Assembly: GCF_900111945.1 (NCBI RefSeq)
Contig: NZ_FOYO01000001.1
Span: 1,247,751-1,311,750 of the forward strand
Reading direction: 5' to 3'
Length of the DNA stretch: 64,000 bases
DNA from: Litoreibacter janthinus
GTDB taxonomy: Bacteria > Pseudomonadota > Alphaproteobacteria > Rhodobacterales > Rhodobacteraceae
The translations under genes and the position numbers were made by a program. The notes under the pieces are model-generated. The model was not told where the DNA came from. It searched no databases and saw only the letters and a list, made by a program, of their open reading frames with translations. This document shows positions 8,194 to 16,422 of this stretch, piece after piece. How positions within the stretch are numbered: position 1 is the first letter of the stretch; every line of letters begins with the position of its first letter.

Positions 8194-8215
8194 CTAGCCG
8201 TCCAATCCGAGTCAT
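8159..8215 (-). other. Possible 18-codon leader ORF overlapping the trpF start
   Basis: An ATG at 8215-8213 has a near-ideal AAGGAG seven bases upstream. It opens a frame of 18 codons (MTRIGRLDGFENLRGHEL) that ends with TGA at 8161-8159, inside trpF but in another frame. The trpF ATG itself has only a weak GGACGG. Translation of the leader would carry ribosomes across the trpF start and could couple or restrain it. It has no Trp codons, so it is not a classical trp attenuator. Only sequence features support it. Confidence 0.35.
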
Positions 8216-8573
8216 ATTTAACTCCTTAGAAGCTACGAGATTGCGGCGTTACATAGTGTCGAATATTGGATCGAGTTATTTTGGAACTTCACAGATGATT
8301 ATGACTGTGAACACAAAATAACAGCAAATTGACGAATCTGACGCTCAAGTGACGGTTAGTAGTGTGAAAATATCAGAAATCCCTAGATTCTCTAAATTTC
8401 GCATCCAAATTATTCGTCATAAATAATCAAAAAACCGGTTGAGAAAATCATTTCGTGAAAAATCTTCAGTCAAAGCCATCAAACGCCTTTTTATTTTTGG
8501 CGACGGTTAGATCAAGTTGGCAGTGGGATAAAATACTCAATTCCATTGTTGTTTGAACTGAAGGACACAACTA
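8216..8573. other. AT-rich divergent intergenic region
   Basis: This is the longest non-coding stretch of the window, visibly richer in A and T than the flanks. It separates the leftward trpF operon from the rightward LolA-like gene and must hold both promoters. I see a 9-base direct repeat GACGGTTAG at 8351-8359 and 8502-8510 that could be a regulator site. No unambiguous -35/-10 pair is visible. Confidence 0.5.
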
Positions 8574-9476
8574 ATGATTTCTTTCTCCAAGACCTCTCTG
8601 CTCGCATTGGCGACCACTGCGATGGTTAGCGCCGCCAGCTTCGCTGCCGCTGATTCCAGCAAAACACCAATTCTCGATCAGGCGACCCCGACTTCGCCTT
8701 TGATGACTGACTGCGGCGAAGTGATGAAGGCGGTTCAGAACCGCTACAACGGCTATGACAGCTGGCGTATCGTTCACATGAAAATCACCGACGAAACCGG
8801 CGCTGTCAAAACCCGCCGTATCGCCGCGGCCCATAAGAACGATGGCATCAACCGCCGCCTGCGTTCCTTGGTATTTGATCCTGCAGAACTGCAGGACGTC
8901 GAATCCTTTGTGCGCGACAGCTTCGAGCCCACAGTGCCGGATAAGGTCTGGGTTTACCTGCCATCCGCAGAAAAAGTGATCGACGTGAAGTCGGAAGACC
9001 TGAGCCAGCGCTTGTACGGCTCCGACCTTGCTGTCGGTGAAATGCTGATCCGCCAAGCAGCCGACTATGATTGCAAGCTATTGGGAACCGGCGTTTTCAA
9101 CGGCTACCCAGTCTACAAACTTTATGTGAATCCGAAAACCGAAGACGAAGTCATCCGTCTTGGTTTGCGTGACGGCGAACTGTGGGCCGATACCGAAACT
9201 TTCATGCCAATCTACTCCAGCTTTAACGCCGATGCACCAAACGAGCAGCGCGTCCTGGAAACGCTGGACTTGCGCTGGGTTGACGGTGTCTTCGCGCCTG
9301 CGCGCTACCGTGTGTCGACAATCAAAGAAGGTCGCGTCGTGTCCTTCTCTGACTTCGAGACCGAAGGCGAGCACTTCAACATCGGTCTGCCAAGCTCTTG
9401 GTTCGAACTGGGTGATCTCGGATCCTCTGCATCCGAATTCCGCAATTTCCGTAGTGAACCTGACGCCGGCCACTAA
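8574..9476 (+). CDS. Outer-membrane lipoprotein-sorting-like periplasmic protein (LolA-like)
   Basis: A 300-residue secreted protein with a Sec signal peptide ending near residue 26 (VSAASFAAADSS). The body resembles the LolA-like family of periplasmic proteins annotated as outer membrane lipoprotein-sorting protein, which often sit beside MMPL/RND exporters; the segment YGSDLAVGEMLIRQAADYDCKLLG is characteristic (only partly quoted family pattern). It probably shuttles a lipid-like or hydrophobic molecule across the periplasm for the exporter gene 82 bases downstream. The cargo is unknown. The ribosome site is GAAGGACACAACTA upstream of ATG 8574. Confidence 0.72.
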   Translation: MISFSKTSLLALATTAMVSAASFAAADSSKTPILDQATPTSPLMTDCGEVMKAVQNRYNGYDSWRIVHMKITDETGAVKTRRIAAAHKNDGINRRLRSLVFDPAELQDVESFVRDSFEPTVPDKVWVYLPSAEKVIDVKSEDLSQRLYGSDLAVGEMLIRQAADYDCKLLGTGVFNGYPVYKLYVNPKTEDEVIRLGLRDGELWADTETFMPIYSSFNADAPNEQRVLETLDLRWVDGVFAPARYRVSTIKEGRVVSFSDFETEGEHFNIGLPSSWFELGDLGSSASEFRNFRSEPDAGH

Positions 9477-9496
9477 GTTCGGCCGACGAAGAGTGC

Positions 9497-9525
9497 AGGC
9501 GCGGAAATCCTCCCTTTCCGCGCCT
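9497..9525 (+). terminator. Intercistronic hairpin between LolA-like and MMPL genes
   Basis: A perfect 11-base inverted repeat, AGGCGCGGAAA (9497-9507) and TTTCCGCGCCT (9515-9525), with a 7-base loop. No T-tract follows, so partial termination or mRNA stabilisation is more likely than a full stop. Confidence 0.65.
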
Positions 9526-9541
9526 CATATATTCCCATTTT

Positions 9542-9557
9542 GTTCAGGAGCCTGAAC
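9542..9557 (+). promoter_or_regulatory. Palindrome enclosing the ribosome-binding site of the MMPL gene
   Basis: GTTCAGG-AG-CCTGAAC is a perfect 7-base inverted repeat that contains the CAGGAG ribosome site and ends one base before the ATG at 9559. It could be a protein-binding operator. In RNA the 2-base loop is too tight for full pairing, so sequestration would involve only the outer pairs. Confidence 0.4.
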
Positions 9558-9558
9558 C

Positions 9559-12000
9559 ATGCATGCCCTTTCCTTTGTCGAAAGCATGATGACCCGCTTT
9601 CTCCAGACCGTTTATTCGCACCGGATCAAAGCCTTCATCATTCTTTTGCTTGTTTTTGTTGGCTACGTTGCCGCCAATATCCCCAACCTTCAAAAAGACG
9701 GCCGCGTCGAAGCATTTATGCATGAATCGGACCCGGCGCTGAGCACCTACTACGACATGAGGCGCGAGTTCGGCCAAGATAACCGGCTGGTTGTCGCCGT
9801 TGCTGCCGACAATGTTTTCTCGACCGAGTTCTTGACGAAGTTCTCGCGGATGCACCGCGAGCTGGCCGACAATGTCCCTTATGTGTCGGAGATTTTCAGC
9901 CCCTACAACATCCCCTTCATCGAGCATGAAAACGGGGGGCTCTATCTTGAAGAATTGGTCCGCAATATGCTTGCGCGTGGTCGCAATCCGGAAGACCTGC
10001 GCGAGCGCATCATGTCGACCCCTCTGTATAAGAACTTCATCATCTCCGAAGATGGCAAAACCGCTGCGGTCGTGATCGAGCCATACCGCTATGCCCCTTC
10101 CACCAATGACTGTGTTCCGGATCCTGCAAATGGCGTGACTTGTGCTGTTGCTTTCACACCGCTCGACGAACGAGACCTTCTGGGCGGGCCGCACTACGCG
10201 GAAATGACAGCAGCTGCGCAAGAGATCGTCGCAAACTATCAGGGTGAAGGCTACGATGTTTACATCGCAGGCGCTCCTGTGCTCAGCACCGAAATCGTGA
10301 AGATGATGGAGCAGGATATGCCGCGCTTTACGTTGGCGTGCGTGATCCTAACTGTGTTGGCTATGTTGGTGCTGCATCGCAGCTTCCTGATCGCAATTGG
10401 CGCGTTCCTGTCCTTCGTAATGGCCATCTTCTCGACCTTGGCGACCGTGTCTTTGACGGGTGTCGCAATGACACCGCCGACGCAGCTATTGATCCCGATG
10501 ACGTTGGTGGTTGGGCTATGCACGTACATTCACTTTATCGCCACGCTACTGAAGACGAGAGCAGCAGAGAAGGACGGCCTGGTCGCCTTGAAGAATGCCG
10601 TCAAGAAGGCCAACACGCCGATTCTGTTCACCGCATTGACGACCGCAGGCGGACTGGTGGGTCTTGCGGCTGCGCCACTGGCTCCGATCACCGCCTTGGG
10701 GCTGTTTGGTACCGTGTCCGTCGGGTTGTCCTACATTCTTGCGATGCTTTGGGCGACGCTCGTATTCCGGACCTTGCCGGAACGCTATCTTGACCGTCAG
10801 ACCGAGAAAGCCGGCGTCATTGCGACAGTCATGCGTAAGGGTGCAATGATCAGCGCAAACGCGCCACGGACCACCTTGGCTGTCTGCGGCGGTGTTGTTC
10901 TGGCAGCGGCTTTGGGCATATTCCAGCTCAGCTACTCGCACAACTCTTTGTTGTGGCTGCCTGAGGAAAACGGGGCGCGTTTGTCGACCGAGTATATCGA
11001 TGCCAACTTCCGCGGCACTGTGAACTTGGAAATGGTCATCACCCCGACTGAAGGCTCCGATTTCCGTGACGAAACCCTGTTGAAGGCCGTCGAGAAAACG
11101 GCGCGCGAGGCATATGCGGCTGTTGATATCCCAATTGGGCGTCACACCAGCATCATCTCGTTTGTTGAAGAGACCAACCAAGCCATCAATGATGGCGACC
11201 CTGCCGCACTGACCATCCCCGGTCAGGAGCAAATTTGGGATCAAATCCTCCTACTGGAAGGTCAAGGCATCGACGACATGAAGCGCTATGTCAGCATGGA
11301 CTACAGTTCGGGTCGGGTTTCGTTCCAGACGCCTTGGTTGGAAGCCAAACTGTATTCGGACGTGATCGCGACCATCGAGACCAACTTTGAAACAGCGCTT
11401 GGAGATATTGCAACTGTCGAAAGCACCGGCCTGATTGCTTTGCTTGCCAAGACCTCCAAAAAAGTCCTGGACAGTATGACCATCAGCTATGGCCTCGCCT
11501 TGGGCTTGGTGACCGTTCTCATGGCTGTCGCCTTGCGTTCCGCCAGCTTGGGTGTGGTCAGCATGATCCCCAACGTCGCCCCCTTCGTGGTGCTGTTGGG
11601 TCTGATGGGATATCTCAACATCCCTCTGGATACGTTCACCGTTCTGATCGGTGGCATCATCACAGGCCTGATCGTGGATGACACATTGCACTTCTTCTAC
11701 AATGTGCGGCAGCGCCTGAACGCTGGCGAAGCTATGGAAACCGCGATTGGTGACGCCATGAGTGACATCGGGCGCGCACTGTTTACGACGACGGTGGTGG
11801 TGATGCTGGGCTTCACCGTGTTCACAATGTCATCAATGTCGAACATTCAAAGCTTTGGTATGCTGATGGCTTCGGGCGCAGTGTTGGCGCTTCTGTCTGA
11901 GGTGTTTATCGGTCCTGCGGTTCTGATGCTCTACGCTCAGTTCAAAGAGGCCAAGCATCAACCTCGCGTCTCGGCAGTGGCAAATGTCCCGGCTGAATGA
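9559..12000 (+). CDS. MMPL/RND-family exporter
   Basis: An 813-residue protein with the RND layout: an N-terminal membrane helix (residues 16-32), a periplasmic domain to about residue 250, six membrane helices to about 420, a second periplasmic domain and a final helix group (620-800) with the sequence GLIVDDTLHFFYN typical of the MMPL/SSD group. The family exports hydrophobic or lipid-like molecules using the proton gradient. With the LolA-like protein upstream it probably forms a lipid or metabolite export route to the outer membrane, a pairing also seen in aryl polyene clusters. Whether it serves the Trp-like locus to the left is not shown. The 3' end overlaps the UbiD-like gene by 17 bases. 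Confidence 0.88.
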   Translation: MHALSFVESMMTRFLQTVYSHRIKAFIILLLVFVGYVAANIPNLQKDGRVEAFMHESDPALSTYYDMRREFGQDNRLVVAVAADNVFSTEFLTKFSRMHRELADNVPYVSEIFSPYNIPFIEHENGGLYLEELVRNMLARGRNPEDLRERIMSTPLYKNFIISEDGKTAAVVIEPYRYAPSTNDCVPDPANGVTCAVAFTPLDERDLLGGPHYAEMTAAAQEIVANYQGEGYDVYIAGAPVLSTEIVKMMEQDMPRFTLACVILTVLAMLVLHRSFLIAIGAFLSFVMAIFSTLATVSLTGVAMTPPTQLLIPMTLVVGLCTYIHFIATLLKTRAAEKDGLVALKNAVKKANTPILFTALTTAGGLVGLAAAPLAPITALGLFGTVSVGLSYILAMLWATLVFRTLPERYLDRQTEKAGVIATVMRKGAMISANAPRTTLAVCGGVVLAAALGIFQLSYSHNSLLWLPEENGARLSTEYIDANFRGTVNLEMVITPTEGSDFRDETLLKAVEKTAREAYAAVDIPIGRHTSIISFVEETNQAINDGDPAALTIPGQEQIWDQILLLEGQGIDDMKRYVSMDYSSGRVSFQTPWLEAKLYSDVIATIETNFETALGDIATVESTGLIALLAKTSKKVLDSMTISYGLALGLVTVLMAVALRSASLGVVSMIPNVAPFVVLLGLMGYLNIPLDTFTVLIGGIITGLIVDDTLHFFYNVRQRLNAGEAMETAIGDAMSDIGRALFTTTVVVMLGFTVFTMSSMSNIQSFGMLMASGAVLALLSEVFIGPAVLMLYAQFKEAKHQPRVSAVANVPAE

Positions 12001-13384
12001 TCAAAACGCCAGCGCCGCAACCGATATGGTCGCGGCGCTGGAGACCTTGAAGGGATGCCCTGCAGATGCGGGGCATTTCCTCATAAAATCTGGATTTTCG
12101 CCTGATCAGGCCGCTGCCGACTTTGTTGAGTCTTACGCAGGTGTCCCCGCGACACCGCGTGGCGGCACAGAACCTGCCGTCCTCTATCAGCAACGCAATC
12201 AACCGGACCTATTGTTTGGGTTGTATGGCTGTGAGCGGCGCATACGGGGGTGGCTTCCAGCTCTGGCCGGCTGCCGTATGACAAAAACAGCACCGTCGCT
12301 TGCCCCGGTGTCCCCGATCCATGTGAAAAGCGATCACCAAAGATGGGATCAGATCGATTTGGGCGGGCTGCCGTTCCCGCAGATCACTACGCGTGACGCG
12401 GGTCCGTACATTACCATGGGATTTGTCATGGCGGGCGAGGCTGGCCAAAACCTTGCCTTATCGGCGCACCGAATGCTCGTGCTTGGGCCGGACCTTCTTG
12501 GCATTTCCATGCTCACAAGCAGGCATCTTAGACACATGGCGCAACGCGCAGGGGAACAGGGAGAATCCCTACCGATTTCAATCAATATCGGGGTCCCACC
12601 CGCAGTGGCAATTGCCTCCGCCACGGGTACGGCTCATTTACCGTCACGGTTGGATAAACTGTCTTTGGCAGGGGCCTTGGCGAAAGCCCCGATCGCAATT
12701 TCCCAAGGCCCCGACGATGGCGCATTTTACCTAAGCCGCAGTGCCATTGTTTTGCACGGCGAACTTCTGGCAGACACCACAACAGAAGCTATCGCACCTG
12801 CACCACCTGGGGTGACCATGCCGGAGTTCCTGGGCTATGACGGTCACGCGGGCGCGCCGCTTCAGCTTATCAAGCTAAACTCGATCTCGCAGCGGCCAAA
12901 TGCCATGATGCAAGCCGTGGTCGGTCCCGGACGCGAGCAATCTGCTATACTTGGGTTGGGTGGCGCATTGTCTCTGGCGCTCGGCCTTGATGAAGGCCTA
13001 CTGGCGGAGAATGCTTTTGACCTGCGGTTCTCCTACGCAGGCGGCGGCATGTTGTTGCTCTTTGTTGCGCTGAAAGACGGGCACACAACACCGCTGGAGC
13101 CTTTGGCGCGCCAGATGATAGATATTTGCCCATTCGTCAAAACGGTCGTGTTCGTCGATCAGGATGTAGATCTTTCATCAGAGGAAGACATGCTCTGGGC
13201 GATGACCACCCGTGCCAATCTGGCGCAAGATTGCCATCCGGTCCAAGGGTTTGCTCCAATGCGCATGGATCCGTCTCAGGGTGATGCGTGGGCGAAGCAG
13301 AAAGGCTACACGCCGACGCGCTGTTATGTCGATGCCACCGTGCCACCTTCATGTAGGTCTGCGGCGTCTCGTAGTTTCGTTTGA
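11984..13384 (+). CDS. UbiD-family decarboxylase-like protein with altered acidic motif
   Basis: A 466-residue protein with the UbiD order of segments: AGPYITMGFVM, an HRM segment in place of the YRM around the catalytic Arg, SINIGVPPAVAIASATG and late ITxRP-like text (SISQRPNA). UbiD enzymes use prenylated FMN for reversible decarboxylation of aromatic or unsaturated acids. The segment that normally reads (A)EIV.EG reads SAIVLHG, and the EGPFGE segment reads MPEFLGY, so the acidic residues that take part in catalysis appear to be missing. It may be a divergent decarboxylase or a non-catalytic relative. It starts within the 3' end of the exporter gene, so the two are probably co-translated. 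The 3' end overlaps the convergent histidine kinase gene by 61 bases. Confidence 0.7.
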   Translation: MSRLNDQNASAATDMVAALETLKGCPADAGHFLIKSGFSPDQAAADFVESYAGVPATPRGGTEPAVLYQQRNQPDLLFGLYGCERRIRGWLPALAGCRMTKTAPSLAPVSPIHVKSDHQRWDQIDLGGLPFPQITTRDAGPYITMGFVMAGEAGQNLALSAHRMLVLGPDLLGISMLTSRHLRHMAQRAGEQGESLPISINIGVPPAVAIASATGTAHLPSRLDKLSLAGALAKAPIAISQGPDDGAFYLSRSAIVLHGELLADTTTEAIAPAPPGVTMPEFLGYDGHAGAPLQLIKLNSISQRPNAMMQAVVGPGREQSAILGLGGALSLALGLDEGLLAENAFDLRFSYAGGGMLLLFVALKDGHTTPLEPLARQMIDICPFVKTVVFVDQDVDLSSEEDMLWAMTTRANLAQDCHPVQGFAPMRMDPSQGDAWAKQKGYTPTRCYVDATVPPSCRSAASRSFV

Positions 13385-14712
13385 TCGCGGGCAGCCGGTT
13401 GAAAGTAAGCCTCAAAGCCAGCGCGACCGTCTCGCGCAGGTGAGTATATCGAGAATGCCCCGCCGCTGCGGTCAGCGATGGCTTTGACCACAGCAAGACC
13501 TAGGCCACTGCCATCGGCCCTTCCTGCACCGCGTTCGAACCGTGCGGTCAATCCGTTCAGGACGCTCGCAGGTATGATCGGGCTCGTGTTTAAGACCCGC
13601 AACTCACCATCGGATGCAAGGTGAACGGTCACAGGTGATCCATTGTCTCCATGAAGCAATGCGTTCTCAATAAGGTTGCGGCACACGATGGCGAATGCGT
13701 CGGGGTCCAAGTCGGACAGGACCGCTTCGTTAGGCAAATTGAGTGTGATCAAGTCTCCTCGCTCTGCTTTGCGCAGGTCGCTAACGATGAGTTCGACAAT
13801 AGGGCGCATGTCGGCCTGTGCGTCCAACCTCAGGCGGCCACCCTCGGCGCGAGCAAGTTGCATCAGACGTTCCGACAATCGCGTAAGCCGTCTGAGCGAT
13901 TCTTCGATCTCAGTTGCACGCTTTGCGATCGTTGCATCTTTTGTTTCGGATCGAATGCGTTGGGCCTGTGCAATTGCTCCAGCCAAAGGTGTGCGCAACT
14001 CGTGGGCGGCGTTGGCCGCAAAGCTGCGCTCGGCCTCGAATGCCGCGTGAAGGCGTTCAAGGAAGCCATTAAGGGTTTCAACCAGAGGTTCGATTTCAGT
14101 GGGTAGGTCCTCGATTTCGACAGGTGACAAGTCGCGGGCTGCCCGACCTGCAAGTCTTGCGCTGAACGCGCGAAGCGGCAAGAGGTTTGCCCGCACGACT
14201 ATCCCAACGAGCAATAACGCGACGGGTATTAGCAGCAGCAGTGGCAAGGCCAGTGCCATCTGAATACCGCTTGCGACTGACTGGCGATGCGCTAGCGGCT
14301 CGGCAATTGTTATCCGAATAGTCCCGCGTACCGCGTCTTCGTTATAGAAACGATAGGATGAGTTCTGAGCGAAGCCGGACCCTTGATACGGCGGGAAAAC
14401 TTCAGCATCCGCTGCATGGGATTGCAGCAATATCTGACCTTCGTTGTTTCTGACAATGTAGGTGAAATACTCATCATGCTCGCGGATTCGGGCGAGACGC
14501 TGAACAGGAACATCATCGTCGCGCCCCAAAATGTCGACAACCGCCAACGGGAGAATGCGCTGCGCCGTTTCTTGAAGTGCCGAGTCGAACACCTCGTCCA
14601 TCTCGTGTCGCGCAGTAATGGCAGTAATCGTAGCCGTCGCGATCCAAACAAGGGTGAGCAGTAGCCCCAAAGACATTCCTAAGCGGCCTTGAAGGCTGTT
14701 GCGCCATTTCAT
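13324..14712 (-). CDS. Sensor histidine kinase (QseC/PmrB-like)
   Basis: A 462-residue membrane kinase: TM1 at about 14-35, a periplasmic sensor domain to about 150, TM2 at about 152-173, a HAMP region, then the H-box AANAAHELRTPLAG with His237, an N-box (FAIVCRNLIENALLHG) and G-box (GSGLGLAVVKAIADRSGG). The domain plan is that of QseC-like kinases. The gene overlaps its response regulator by four bases. Its likely target is the divergent PepSY/flavoprotein operon, because paired OmpR-type sites lie between them. The signal is unknown. Confidence 0.9.
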   Translation of the reverse strand: MKWRNSLQGRLGMSLGLLLTLVWIATATITAITARHEMDEVFDSALQETAQRILPLAVVDILGRDDDVPVQRLARIREHDEYFTYIVRNNEGQILLQSHAADAEVFPPYQGSGFAQNSSYRFYNEDAVRGTIRITIAEPLAHRQSVASGIQMALALPLLLLIPVALLLVGIVVRANLLPLRAFSARLAGRAARDLSPVEIEDLPTEIEPLVETLNGFLERLHAAFEAERSFAANAAHELRTPLAGAIAQAQRIRSETKDATIAKRATEIEESLRRLTRLSERLMQLARAEGGRLRLDAQADMRPIVELIVSDLRKAERGDLITLNLPNEAVLSDLDPDAFAIVCRNLIENALLHGDNGSPVTVHLASDGELRVLNTSPIIPASVLNGLTARFERGAGRADGSGLGLAVVKAIADRSGGAFSIYSPARDGRAGFEAYFQPAARDQTKLRDAADLHEGGTVAST

Positions 14713-15368
14713 GCCCCAACCATCCGGTAACCAAGCCCACGTTCGGTGACGATCATCTCAGCGCCCAGTTTTTTGCGGAGGCGGCTGATGTGAACCTCGA
14801 TCGTGTTGCTTTCGATTTCCGCGCCGAAAGCATACAGATGATCTTCCAGCTGTGCTTTCGACATCAACCGGCCCGGTCGCGCCAACAGTGCCTCAAGCAA
14901 GGCCCATTCACGCGCGGTCAGTGCTATTGCTTTGCCGTCTTTGGCGATGTTTCGCTCTGCAACGTCAATCTGAAACGGACCATAGGAGACAATTGGACTT
15001 GGATTGCCATTGTAGCGACGCGCAACGGAGCCAATGCGTGCGGATAGCTCTGCTAAATCAAATGGCTTCACAAGATAATCGTCGGCGCCTGCATTCAACC
15101 CAGCAATTCGGTCGGAAACCTGATCAAGCGCCGTCATAATGATCACCGGTTGCGTTCCACCTGCAGCGCGCAATGCCGTAAGGAACGGCAAGCCGCGCCC
15201 GTCCGGCAGCATGAGATCCAGCAAAATGAGTTGGTACTCGGTGCCGGCTAGGGCGACCTCTGCGTCATCAAGGCGTTTGACCCAATCAACAGAGTGCCCG
15301 CCAGCCACGATCTGATCCTGAACGGCACCGCCCAGAACTGCATCATCTTCAATCAGCAGAATACGCAT
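14709..15368 (-). CDS. OmpR-family response regulator (QseB-like)
   Basis: A 219-residue regulator. The receiver has the acidic pair EDD (7-9), phosphoacceptor Asp51 (LILLDLMLPDG) and the KPF motif (YLVKPFDLAEL). The winged-helix C-terminal domain ends with SNTIEVHISRLRKKLG, the recognition-helix text of OmpR proteins. It is the first gene of a two-gene operon with the kinase. Two direct-repeat sites of AACCTGA type lie in its own upstream region, suggesting autoregulation and control of the divergent PepSY operon. Confidence 0.93.
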   Translation of the reverse strand: MRILLIEDDAVLGGAVQDQIVAGGHSVDWVKRLDDAEVALAGTEYQLILLDLMLPDGRGLPFLTALRAAGGTQPVIIMTALDQVSDRIAGLNAGADDYLVKPFDLAELSARIGSVARRYNGNPSPIVSYGPFQIDVAERNIAKDGKAIALTAREWALLEALLARPGRLMSKAQLEDHLYAFGAEIESNTIEVHISRLRKKLGAEMIVTERGLGYRMVGA

Positions 15369-15413
15369 GTCTCTGGGGCCCCACTCTTCATTTGCGATCT
15401 TAGATGCATTGTG

Positions 15414-15468
15414 AACCTGACGCCAACCTGAACACCTAAAGTTTCACCCTTCAGGTTGATGTCAGTTT
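15414..15468. promoter_or_regulatory. Paired OmpR-type direct-repeat sites between the two-component and PepSY operons
   Basis: Site A is AACCTGA-CGCC-AACCTGA (15414-15431), two identical heptamers spaced 11 bases start to start, the spacing OmpR-family dimers use. Site B (15451-15468), TCAGGTT-GATG-TCAGTTT, is the same arrangement on the other strand with one mismatch. They sit centrally in the 147-base divergent gap, so one phosphorylated regulator could act on both promoters. Confidence 0.65.
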
Positions 15469-15515
15469 GATACGCGACGTTGTGAACATCAAAAGCCCAA
15501 ACCGGAGCAGGACAC

Positions 15516-15911
15516 ATGAAAAAGACACTGGCAACGATGCTGACTGTAACCGCCATAGCCGCAGGTCCGGCTTTGGCTGACGATGACTGCTTTGTCCCGA
15601 TGGCGAAATGGCAGCCGCGCGAAGCGGCGGCGAGTTTTGCTGCGGCGCAAGGCTGGTCTGTGCGTCGTATCAAGATCGATGACGGCTGCTACGAGATCAA
15701 AGGCCGCGACGCTGATGGTCGGGAGATTGAGGTGAAATTGCATCCCGACACACTGAGCGTCATCGAATTTGAATACGAAGATGACGAAGATGACGACGAG
15801 GATGACGACGATGACGACGACCGTCGCGCTTCCCCTGTTCCTCCAACTCCCTCTGCTCCGACGAACGGCCTTCTCGGGACAGGTGAAACCCCTCAAGTCG
15901 TCATCAAATGA
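15516..15911 (+). CDS. Secreted PepSY-domain protein with polyacidic tail
   Basis: A 131-residue protein with a signal peptide (1-21, ending ALA) and one PepSY module: the text PREAAASFAAAQGWSVRRIKIDDGCYEIKG-type pattern spans about residues 30-62, followed by EIEVKLHPDTLSVIE. Residues 87-102 are almost entirely Asp and Glu, encoded by GAT/GAC/GAG repeats, then a Pro-rich linker. PepSY modules in such small secreted proteins are linked to two-component systems of the QseBC type and to flavin or metal redox modules. The acidic run could bind metal cations. It is the first gene of the flavinylation cassette. Confidence 0.8.
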   Translation: MKKTLATMLTVTAIAAGPALADDDCFVPMAKWQPREAAASFAAAQGWSVRRIKIDDGCYEIKGRDADGREIEVKLHPDTLSVIEFEYEDDEDDDEDDDDDDDRRASPVPPTPSAPTNGLLGTGETPQVVIK

Positions 15912-15948
15912 TCCCGTTCAAAACTCCTCAAAGACAGGTCATGCTAAA

Positions 15949-16410
15949 ATGAAAACCTTTCTCGCAGCTTTGACGTTAAGCACCGCCCTAACTGCACCTG
16001 CTATGGTGTCCGCCCGGCCAATTACGCTTACCACAACTCTGAATGCGTATGGAGGGCCTGGCGCTTATCTGGCGCTTTATGTCACCGACAGCCAAGGGGC
16101 TTTTGCAGGCACGCTTTGGGTCGCAGGCGGCAAGTCGAAATACTACCAACATATGTCCGAGTGGTATCGGTCGGGTGGCGCTTCGCAAATTGCCGGGGTT
16201 ACGGGCGCAAGCGTCGGCGCTGGCCGCACCTTGGAGATCACGCTTGACCTCAAGGATGCGCTTTTTGACGCGGGTTATAGCCTGCACATTGACGCCGCGG
16301 TGGAGGACTATCGCGACAGTTCTAAGGACATATCGGTCGAGTTGACCTCGGATGCCGCGGGCAAGCCGGTCCAGGGCCGACGGTACGTCTCCACGTTCAC
16401 CTACAAATAA
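15949..16410 (+). CDS. DUF2271-family secreted protein, possible flavinylation substrate
   Basis: A 153-residue protein with a signal peptide (MKTFLAALTLSTALTAPAMVSA) and a DUF2271-like domain. The start at 15949 is chosen over a longer upstream frame because it gives a clean signal peptide. Residues GVTGAS resemble the ApbE recognition motif Dxx(S/T)GA(T/S), with the usual leading Asp replaced by Ala (IAGVTGAS). Proteins of this family are found with PepSY reductases and ApbE in extracytoplasmic flavin-transfer systems, so a covalently FMN-modified electron carrier is the working idea. Placement between PepSY and flavoreductase genes supports this. Confidence 0.72.
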   Translation: MKTFLAALTLSTALTAPAMVSARPITLTTTLNAYGGPGAYLALYVTDSQGAFAGTLWVAGGKSKYYQHMSEWYRSGGASQIAGVTGASVGAGRTLEITLDLKDALFDAGYSLHIDAAVEDYRDSSKDISVELTSDAAGKPVQGRRYVSTFTYK

Positions 16411-16422
16411 TCGGAGTTCACC

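Noticed and set aside
13651..14106. Plus-strand frames opposite the histidine kinase
   Set aside because: The kinase frame shows H-, N- and G-boxes; the opposite frames show no domain.
15778..15822. GAT/GAC/GAG run as a DNA tandem repeat element
   Set aside because: It is the polyacidic tail of the PepSY protein and is explained by the coding frame.
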